Source: Cymodocea nodosa (taxonomy: Eukaryota; Streptophyta; Magnoliopsida; Alismatales; Cymodoceaceae). From it: 64,000 nt of DNA. Positions 55,672 to 64,000 of this stretch are shown here, piece after piece (position 1 is the stretch's first letter; each line of letters starts with the position of its first letter). A program made the translations under genes and the position numbers. The notes beneath the pieces were generated by a model. It was given only the letters and a program-made list of their open reading frames with translations. It ran no database searches and was not told where the DNA came from. The stretch lies in assembly GCA_036874045.1 (NCBI GenBank), contig CM072335.1, forward strand, positions 20,963,501 through 21,027,500. Reading direction: 5' to 3'.

Positions 55672-56880
55672 CTAAAATTCATCTTCTAAGGCATCTTCAA
55701 TTTTCTTTGGTTCTAGAAGTGAAACAAATGAATAAGCACAACAAATGTTGACTACTGATGACCTAGTCCTAACTCCTTGATTAGGATTGCTTATTATCTG
55801 ATCAATAGGATGAGACGAAGCATAATGCCAATTTCTATGTTGTTCCATATTTTCTATAGACATGACACTATTTTCTTTTAAATCTTCATCATTTAAATTT
55901 ATATTTCTTAGTATGCCAGATAGTCTCTCAATTTCTTTATCAACATCATTTGATACTATTTCTGGGAGAATTTTTGAATCAATGTTTTCAGCATGTCTAA
56001 AATCCAAATGAGAATTTTCATGAAATTTTACATGTAGGGTTTCCTCAATGGTTTTTGTTGATTTGTTATATACTTTATATGCCTTACTTCTAATGGAATA
56101 ACCAACAAAAATACCTTCATCTGATTTGGCTCTAAATTTATCTCTACGTTCCTTAGTATTCAAAATAAAATACTTGAAGCCAAAGGGTTTTAAATAACTT
56201 ATTTTGGGAACCCTATTATACCATATCTCATAAGGAGTTTTATCCAAAATTGGTCTTAGATGTACTCTATTTATAACATAACATGCTATATAAACTGCTT
56301 CTGCCTAGAGAGATAGGGGTAACTTATTTTCATTTAACATGGTTCTGGACATTTCCTAAAGTGATTTGGTTTTACGTTCTACCATCCCATTTTGTGAAGG
56401 AGCTCTTGAAAATGAGTACCTATGATCTATGCCTAATTCTTCACAAAAGGTGTCCATTTAATCATTATCAAATTTTGTATCATGATTACTCCTAAGTTTT
56501 TGAATTTTAACATTTTGCTCATTCTGAACTTTATTACAGAATATCTTAAATATTTCAAAAACTTTAGGTTTATTAGCTAGAAAATAAACCCAAGTAAACC
56601 TAGAATAGTCATCAACTAGTACAAAAACATAATGTTTACCTCCTAGATTGGTTGTCCTAGTAGGTCCAAATAAATCTATATGCACTAGTTCTAATACTCT
56701 TTTGCTTGTTATTTTATTTAAACTTTTAAAGGATGTTTTATGTAATTTACCTAGTTGACATGCATCACACATAAATTCTTTCGAGTACTTAATAGTAGGT
56801 AAACATCTAACTAGATTCTTTTTAGACAGCTTTTGTAATAATTTTAAGTTTGAGTGTCCTAGCCTTCTATGCCATAAAAT
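55672..56880 (-). pseudogene. Copia-3 integrase
   Basis: 'CDACQLGKLHKTSFKSLN' (zinc region, 56720-56770), first Asp in 'HIDLFGPTRTTNLGGKHY' (about 56675), second region 'LRSNHDTKFDND' (about 56460-56495), where the catalytic Asp of 'SDxG' reads Asn, and third Glu in 'QNGMVERKTKSL' (about 56360). The C-terminal region is a 191-codon open frame (55672-56247) with 'PFGFKYFILNTKERRDKFRA' and 'GYSIRSKAYKVYNKS'. Stops at 56458 and several around 56300-56400. Confidence 0.82.
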
Positions 56881-56884
56881 AACT

Positions 56885-57253
56885 TCATCTAATATCAGAA
56901 GGAAAATTCAGAATACACACGGCTCCTTTCTTATATGTAGTGAATAAAATTTCGTTTGTATACATGTTCATAATTTTACAGGAATCTTTTTCAAAAATTA
57001 CTCTGTAAAACTTCATTAAGACAGGAACACTTAGTGAATTAAAACCTAAATTTTCTACTAATAAGACATCATTTATAAAATATTTTTCAATTACTTGAAC
57101 CTTGTCAGACCCAAGGATATTTGTTTTACTTTTATTTCCAAAGATAACTTGTCCATTCTTGATCTTTGTTACTTCTATAAGTAATCGTATATCTCCAATC
57201 ATGTGACTGAATACTCCACTATCCATTATCCATTTTGATTTGTGTACCTGCAA
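56885..57253 (-). pseudogene. Copia-3 protease
   Basis: 'WIMDSGVFSHMIGD' (57195-57240) keeps DSG but has lost the usual Cys/Ala-Ser/Arg context; 'GQVIFGNKSKTNILGSDKVQ' and 'NDVLLVENLGFNSLSVP' follow. Open for about 120 codons to 56885. Confidence 0.8.
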
Positions 57254-59186
57254 AACAGTTAAGAAGAGATTTTATCTCTTGGAACCCATTTCTGAGTGGG
57301 TCCAAGAATTTTAGTGAGAGTTATATCAAAATAATCAATATTTTTAAACTTCAACTTATCTATTTTGTAATAATTATTCCTACGTTTATTCCTCTTAATG
57401 ATGTAATTATCAGAACATTTATCTCTATGTAAACTAGAGTTGAAATTTTCATTTCTGACATTATTTGATTGCTGATCCCAATATCCGATATTTTTTAAAT
57501 ATGAAGAAAACTGATCAAAAATATTAAAATTCTAAAATGACTTAGCTTGATTTTTCTGAAACTTTTTTTTAGGATTCTTGCATTGTGTACTATTATCTAT
57601 GTATTGTAGTTTATCAATTTGTACATATTTATCACCCTTTTTAATCACACACGGAATAGTTTTTCTTTTACTATTCTTAGTACTAGAAATAAAGACATTA
57701 TTTTTAGCAGTATCATCATGCAATACATAATTTTCAGAAGATGCATCATGTAAACCAATACCATGTTTTTCTACATTTGATATTTTACTACTAAGTTCGT
57801 TTGTTATAGTTTGACTATTATTCCATTTACTTAAGATAGCCTTTTGATCGCAAACCTTAATCTTTAACATATCAATTTCTGAATTTAAATAAGTAATAGT
57901 CAATTTTAGTTTTTCAACTTCACAAATCATTTTCTTTTTATCAAAAATTAAATCTTCACAATTAGCATGCAATTTTCTTTCTATTGCAGTAAACTTTAAA
58001 ATTTCCAGTGCATGCTTTTGATTTTCTTCTTTAAATTTATTCAACATAGAGTTCAAAAGATCAATCTTATTTTTAGATTCATCTAGCATTTTCCTAGTGT
58101 TCTTTCCTTCTGTTTTTACTTTCTTATATTTCTAGCTAGCTTATTGTATTCAACAAGTAATCTATCAAAACTAGCATTTTGATTAGAAGACACCTCACTA
58201 GATTTCACCATGAAGCATACATTTGCCAGATTTTCTTCTGAATCTAATTTTGATGAGGATTCATTGTCTAATGTTGAATCCTTTGTTTCTTCACTTTGTG
58301 AAGCTCAAGAGTCATCCCATGTCACTTTAAGTACCCTTCTCTTTCTGAATTTCTTATTCCTGAAATTCCTCCTCGAATTCTTCTTATCTTTGTTGAGAGG
58401 ACAATCAGTTTGAAAGTGACTCAGCCTATTGCACTTGTAGCATATGTTTTTGTCCTTCATGAATGACTTCTTCTCCATATCTTCGGATGTCTTTGCTAAC
58501 CTGAAGTTCCTACGTTTCTTCAACAGATTTCTAAATTTTCTAGTCAACAACAGTAAATCATCGTTAGAATCACTAATGACTTCTGAGACTTTATCAACCT
58601 CAAAAGCTAGATCTCTTCTAGGATTCTTCCCTTTTGGATCTAAATGTTGTACTTCATAGGTTGTCAGATTGCCTATGAGATCATCAAGAGTATATATATT
58701 TAAATCTTTAGACTCTTCAATAGATGTTGTCTTTTAAGCCTAATTTTTTGTTAAAGATCTAAGTATCTTTCTTACCAAGTCTTTTTCCTCGAATTTCTTG
58801 CCTAAAGATTTTAATGAATTTACAATCTCAAGAAAATGGGAAAACATATTAGAGATACATTCATTTTCATGCATTTTAAAAAGCTCATATTTATGTATTA
58901 AAATATTAATCTTAGATTCCTTGACCTGGTTAGTACCTTCATTGGCAACTTCTAATGCATGCCATATCTCATATGTAGTTTGATATGTAGAAACTTTGTT
59001 AAATTGATCATGAGATAAAACACAAAACAAGGTGTTTAAACCTTTAGCATTCAGTGTCATTCGCTCCTTTTTATCAAAAGTCCAAGTATCATATGAAGTC
59101 GTAACTAACACTATAGGATTGCTAATTACATGCCATAATTGAAATCAATTGACTGAAAGAATACTTTCATCCTATATTTCTAGTAG
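57254..59186 (-). pseudogene. Copia-3 Gag, main part
   Basis: From the LTR E insertion the frame reads 'MKVFFQSIDF', then (after a frameshift) 'LWHVISNP', 'KKERMTLNAKGLNTLFCVLS', 'YELFKMHENECISNMFSHF' and 'KDLVRKILRSLTKN' (UBN2-type core, 58740-59170). Zinc knuckle CYKCNRLSHFQTDC at about 58400-58445. A long coiled-coil region (57532-58089) follows, then 'KILGPTQKWVPRDKIS' (57270-57320) before protease. Stops near 58738, 58305 and 57531. Confidence 0.8.
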
Positions 59187-59191
59187 CTGTA

Positions 59192-60955
59192 TGTTTAGAA
59201 TGAAAAAGTGCATAGTATTAACGGTTAAATGATGGTTAATTGCATAATATTTAGCTTATCATATGAAAATTAAGCCATTATGTTATAATTGCACTATCAT
59301 ATGCTTTAATGAAAGAATCTACATAATTTCAAGGAATTAGCGTTAATTTAATACATTTCTGAACTGTCGGTAAGTTGTTGGTTTTTTATTCTTTAGTATC
59401 CAAATTTTCTGTTATTTCAGAGAGTTATATTACATGTATCGGACAGTTATGTTTTAAACGCTAAAAGAATATTTAGGTAAACAGTAACAACTCGTTAAGT
59501 TAGATTTTTGCACATGTTGAATTTAAATGTTTTATTATGTCACGTGAGATGCACGTGTGTTATAATTAAATCAACGAAGTAAATCCGTTGAGTTATCTAT
59601 AACTCCACAGACCATTTATTTTCTAATATGCCATTGTAGCGGTTATAGAAACAGGATATTCGAAGGAAAACCACGATTGCACGTATCACGTAGGAATACA
59701 CTCGTGGAAGGCAGAAGAAATCACCATCATTGATATGAATGAAGGAAATCCAACCGATCATCTAAGTAGAAGCAGTTACCACTAAAGAAATATAAAAGAA
59801 AAAGAGAAAAGAAGAAGAAGGTGTGGTCAGTGTGTGCAGATGAGGAAAAACCAAGCTATCTACAGGTAGCGTAGGAAGTTCTCTGAAGTACCACACCAAC
59901 CACCACAACCACAACCATCACACCATAATCACCAACCATCGGAGGTCTGTGAGGATACTTTCTTGATGTTGGGTCGATTCCGAGTCAAACACAGTGCCTG
60001 ACAACTACTATGAGAAGCGATCACGTCGCGGGAAGGGAAGTTATTTTCACCAAGCACCGACTCATATTTTAGGAGATCGTAAAGCTTCTAGCCTTGGTTT
60101 CAGGTTGATGCCAGTATGCTAAAGAGGAGATCATCTTGCAATTCTAGACTCACGATTCTATAGGAAGAGGAGGCAGAATTGTAAGTGATTAAGTTTTCAG
60201 TGGTGTAATCACATCACATGTAGTGACGGAAGTTTTTATTATCAATAGAGATTACTTTTACATTTCACCTTTCGCCCATTTCCATGATCATATCAAAACA
60301 AAAATACCAAAAACAATTTATGTGTGTTTATAGTTAGTATCTGAGTGTTGTATTGTTTATTTTGTATCGTGATTAATGTTATCGTTGTAAAAGTTTTTAA
60401 TGTTTCATGTTTGTTTAATTTAGAAAATAGAAAATAGTTTTACAATTTACTGAATTGAATTATTCCTGATACTTAAAGATTTTAATGGTTACTGTTTGAA
60501 ATATCTGAATGTTAGTATTATTGAATGATAAATCTAATATTAACTAACATTATAGAGCTTAATTGATGTTATTTACAATCTTTGGAATCACCCAATGGTT
60601 GGCCGAATTCCTCTGTAAATAGCAGTATTAAGCTGGATTGACAACTTCGTTGAGTTACTTCAATTCCACAAGGTTAGTCCATTAAGTTAGCTATAACTTA
60701 ACGGAGTGCTTACTAAATATATAAATTTCATTATTAAAAACGGAACAGTACACAATTCTACCTCAATTCTCTATGGAATCGACCTGTACTTGCACACAAA
60801 TACAATGTACACTGTGCACTTGTAGTTAAAAATACAAATTGGAATTAATATCTAATTTATGTGAAAGATTGTTTGTTGACTTCTAAAAAGGAATTATTGA
60901 TAAGCATAAAGATAAATTAACGAGGTAAAGAAAAAGAAGTTAACAAACCCAAACA
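59192..60955 (+). repeat. Solo gypsy LTR E inside copia-3 gag
   Basis: 1764 bp, opposite orientation to LTRs A-D. Begins TGTTTAGAATGAAAAAGTGC and ends AACAAACCCAAACA. Flanked by CTGTA (59187-59191) and CCGTA (60956-60960), a 5 bp target duplication with one transition. No PBS follows and no gypsy interior is attached, hence a solo LTR. TATA-like AATATAAAAG at 59789-59798. Conserved U5 box near 60770-60800. It lacks the middle of the shared U3 block. Confidence 0.88.
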
Positions 60956-60960
60956 CCGTA

Positions 60961-61035
60961 ATTGCTACCTTCAAATATAGGAGGACGATTAGTGGTCTGT
61001 CCTTCAGTCATAACTAAGATTTCAGTATTATCCAT
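60961..61035 (-). pseudogene. Copia-3 Gag, first codons
   Basis: ATG at 61035 begins 'MDNTEILVMTEGQTTNRPP' followed by 'IFEGSNYGV', the N-terminal Gag motif, cut by solo LTR E. The remainder resumes left of 59187. Confidence 0.8.
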
Positions 61036-61096
61036 TTTTAAACAAACGATTCTAAATAAATGATAGGAAAAACTGATTCCTAAATAGAGAAATGAA

Positions 61097-61111
61097 AGTT
61101 CTTAACTATGC
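61097..61111 (-). other. Copia-3 primer-binding site (tRNA-iMet type)
   Basis: Minus strand TAGTATCAAAGCATA, two bases from the LTR at 61114. A G-to-A change at the second base of the usual TGGTATC is visible. Confidence 0.82.
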
Positions 61112-61113
61112 TT

Positions 61114-62419
61114 TGATACTAGTTGTAGGATTGTTGTATCACAAGAGGGGGGGTGAATTGTGTCTTTAGTAATTAATATTACTAGTGGATAATACAAGAG
61201 CACAAAACACTCATAAATAAAATTCTATTCTTTAAGAACTTTAAAGAAAGAATTTATAATTTTTTTTCAACTTAATTCCCTTCTTATCAGTTTTGATATG
61301 ATAAAGTCCAATATACAATTCAAATAGAAAAATGAAGTTCTTATTCTAAACTAATTTCAAATTGTATAAAACCTGATATTTATGCACGTAGCTCCTTTTC
61401 TTTCTTTTTGCTCAACTTTTTTATCTCTTCTTCTCTAGTTGTCGAATTTCCAAACTTCTTGCGTTTGCAACTCCTTTTTCTAAAATTGCTTGGAATTTCG
61501 AACTTCTTTTGATGTTGGAGAATTTTTCTTGATTTGATATGTAATTGAATATTCAAACTTGATATTTGAGATTCGGATTGAATATTTAGACTTGGTTTTT
61601 CAGTTTGTGACTAGGGATTGGGATGATCGTAATACAGCTCGTACTCTTTATTTTTAGTAGTCAAACTATGACTTCATGTTTAGCATGTTCATCAACTTAA
61701 TCCATAATCCACATACTAATTTCAATTTCAAATTATCCACGATTTCCACTATCTTTTTGAATTTCCACTATGTCCACTTTCTATTTTGAATTTCCACTTT
61801 CTCCATTATCATTTTGAATTTCCACGATTTCTACTCATAGATGCATCGAAGCTTTATCGTCTTAGAGATTTCTAGAATGTCTTCTAAGTCTTCGTTTTAG
61901 TCAAACACTTATCATTTAAGTCTTGTAAAAACTCGAACACTTATCTATAACTCTTCGAGTTCTTGCACCTACAAAACACATGACTAAACAAAGAAAACTT
62001 ATCTGTTCGTTAGTCATTTTATAAAACTCGAAGAGTTATTTATCCATGCATATAAAAACTCGAACAGTTATCTAACTCTTCGATTTTCATTACCGAACGC
62101 ATATGGAAAACACATGAAAACTTAAAACATTAAAAACACACATATAGATAACTTAACTATACAAGTTTTTAAAATAACTCTTCGACTAAATCAAAATGTT
62201 AACTATCCGAAAGTTTAACTATCAGAAAACCTAACTATTCAAAAACTTTAACTATCTAAAAATCTAACTATCTGAGAGTTAACTATCCGAAAATATTAAA
62301 TGAAACTTTTCGATAACTTGTCAACATTTAATTACGTGACTATTATACATAGAACATATTATTTAAACTTATTTATAAACTTTAATAAAGCATTCATCAT
62401 CAAAACAAAATTCCTAACA
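61114..62419 (-). repeat. Copia-3 5' LTR
   Basis: 1306 bp pairing with 47913-49176. 61948-62216 is the segment shared with gypsy LTR C. About 40 bp longer than its partner, largely because of extra AACTATC units near 62215-62300. Confidence 0.9.
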
Positions 62420-62729
62420 ACTTGGTTTCGTGTTAATTTCATAACATCTAAACTATTTACACTCCTATAGGAGGGAAGCAAAATGAAGCAATATAATTGC
62501 TATTAACAATATATATATGAACTATAGAGAGAGAAAAAAACATAGAAAACTTTGAACATATAACAAAAATAAATTTATTTATTGTTCTCAAGTTTGTTAA
62601 GTCATTGCTTAACTCAATGAACTTGTTCTATTGAGTTACTACTTAACTCAACGAACATAACACAATAAGAATTAATTTTTATTTTTATTTTTATATTGCT
62701 GAATACAAAATCACTATAGTCTAGAAATT
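62420..62729. other. Flank between copia-3 and the F-box pseudogene
   Basis: AT-rich. Contains TTAACTCAATGAAC...ATTGAGTTACTACTTAACTC near 62608-62650, the same palindromic vocabulary as the gypsy LTRs, about 100 bp upstream of the F-box start codon. No TATA box is certain. Confidence 0.45.
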
Positions 62730-63844
62730 ATGGATTTGCCACTAGACGTGCTGAGAGAAGTATTAAGTTATTTTTCAACTAAAGATTTGTGCAGATTATG
62801 ATGTGTCTCAAAGTAGATTAATGGATGCATAGCAAAAAGTTACTACCATAGACTACAAGTTGCTAAGATGACTAATATCAATGACGGATTCATATGGAAA
62901 TTGTTCAATCGTAGTATAGTAATTTATGAATTTATAAACATAGAAGAAACTTCTAGAATTCCACTTGATGCATTAGGAGGAGTAGATTATATTATGGGAA
63001 GTGATGTAGGATTGATCATTTATAGAACTAAATCAAGGTATGATATGTTTTTACCAAATATTTTCATTAGAAATCCTATCACTAGAGAAGAATTTAGTAT
63101 TGGAAAACCAAGTACCTTTGAAGTTCTCATTGAAAATTTAGGGGTAGCACTAACATTCTTTGATTGGAATTCAACTATGCCATATAAGTTATTTTATTGG
63201 AGACCAATTGGAAATTGGGATGAAGGACTATGCTTGAATGTTTACAATTTTGAGAAAAGATGTTAGCATGAGAATACTATAGTATATCTAGGAGATAGAA
63301 CATTAGTTAACAAAACTTATGTAACACTTGATGGTTATATATATCTAGTCTCAAATGTATCAATTGCATTTAGATCTAATCTATACATAGTGAGTATAGA
63401 TAGTTATGATGAAATGGTAGAAATTTTACTTATACCTTAGATTGCAACTAAACGACCATCCACCCAATGTGACAAAGTTCAACTTGGATTATGGTATATG
63501 AATTTGATTATCCTACTTTGTGTCTAGTGAGATGGTGGGATAACCTTATGAAATTTCAAACTTGGATAGTGGAGGACCTAAATGATTGGAAATGGAGAGA
63601 TGGATATATTGAATTATTTATGGAAGTAAGAGCATCTATATCATCATGGTCAAGAAGAAGTACAATTTCCACATTACATTTCATTAATGGTAACACTCTA
63701 ATATTTAGTGTTGATAACATACTACAAGTTTATCAATTAAAGAGGCAAGCAAAGTCCATAGAAGTGGAATTAAAAGCTAAAAGAATTATGCCTAAAGGTT
63801 TTGTGTCTATTGATTCATTCATTCCATATGTCACTACTTTTTAG
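62730..63844 (+). pseudogene. F-box protein pseudogene
   Basis: The only host-type gene in the window. ATG at 62730 starts 'MDLPLDVLREVLSYFSTKDL', a plant F-box (SKP1-binding) motif at the extreme N-terminus, continuing 'CVSK' and 'INGCIAKSYYHRLQVAKM'. The body (62868-63440) and C-terminus (63491-63844) have Trp/aromatic-rich segments typical of plant F-box associated domains ('FDWNSTMPYKLFYW', 'LVRWWDNLMKFQTWIVEDLN', 'SFIPYVTTF'). At least four in-frame stops (TGA about 62799, TAG about 62814, TAG about 63264, TAG about 63438) and a frameshift near 63490 disable it. Full length would be about 370 residues, usual for the family. Confidence 0.75.
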
Positions 63845-64000
63845 TCATGTTTTTAAAATGTGTTTCTATAATAATGATTTATTGTTAATGTATTATTGTG
63901 ACATTTATGAATTAAAGAAAAATTAGTATATGTTCGTGTTATTTTTCGTATACAGTATGTTTTATTTTTCTTACAAAAAAAAAACTGAAAGACAAAAATT

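Larger units (their letters stand above)
47913..62419 (-). mobile_element. Copia-3 (SIRE-like), with extra ORF and solo gypsy LTR
   Basis: Ends TGTAGGATTG (47913) and TTCCTAACA (62419). Flanking 5 bp are ACTTA (47908-47912) and ACTTG (62420-62424), a target-site duplication with one change. Minus-strand order: 5' LTR, PBS, gag (interrupted by solo LTR E), protease, integrase, RT, RNase H, tandem array, extra ORF copy 3, PPT, 3' LTR. About 12.7 kb without LTR E, large for copia but in line with SIRE/Maximus elements carrying an additional 3' ORF. Confidence 0.88.

Overview
The window is AT-rich plant nuclear DNA made almost entirely of nested, decaying transposable elements. The plant assignment rests on Ty1/copia and Ty3/gypsy LTR elements with primer-binding sites for plant initiator-Met and Asp tRNAs, PIF/Harbinger transposases with short plant-type introns, and an F-box pseudogene. 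The species cannot be named from the sequence. No intact host gene, tRNA, rRNA or CRISPR array was seen. Every coding region carries stops or frameshifts, many at former Gln, Trp or Arg codons, as expected for old, methylated repeats.

Layout. 1-7931: gypsy element A (5' LTR, PBS, gag, protease) sits inside gypsy element B, and B sits inside the gag of a third gypsy relative (G). 9078-11261: a long acidic pseudogene ('extra ORF', copy 1) lies downstream of gypsy C. 11973-18817: gypsy C (integrase to 5' LTR, minus strand). 18818-21645: extra ORF copy 2, a polypurine tract and a copia-like LTR, plus strand. 21651-22656: truncated PIF/Harbinger transposase 1. 22980-25865: SIRE-like copia-4 (LTR, PBS, gag, start of protease). 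25871-39182: PIF/Harbinger transposase 2, split by copia-2 (26991-38866, TSD ATTTG). Copia-2 is itself split in its 3' LTR by Tnt1/Tork-like copia-1 (27079-32339, TSD CTAAT). 39495-40236: a tandem array of about 208 bp units. 40238-46439: gypsy D. 46440-47912: an orphan segment with a TATA box. 47913-62419: SIRE-like copia-3, with extra ORF copy 3 between pol and the 3' LTR and a solo gypsy LTR (E) inside its gag. 62730-63844: F-box pseudogene.

The most interesting signals are relations between elements. (1) Ty3/gypsy and copia-type LTRs share U3 blocks in the same sense: one block of roughly 200 bp occurs in gypsy LTRs A-E and in the 20 kb LTR, a 268 bp copia-3 LTR segment replaces the matching part of gypsy LTR C, and a second 20 kb-LTR segment lies in gypsy LTR D. 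(2) One extra-ORF family (N-terminal helical region, acidic middle, conserved globular domain, Gln-rich tail) occupies the envelope-like position between pol and 3' LTR in copia elements and also lies downstream of a gypsy integrase, each time behind an array of LTR-like palindromes. (3) Gypsy copies A-D all start gag with a CCHC knuckle right after the PBS and lack the capsid domain, which fragment G retains. All these elements are defective; the annotation describes relics.
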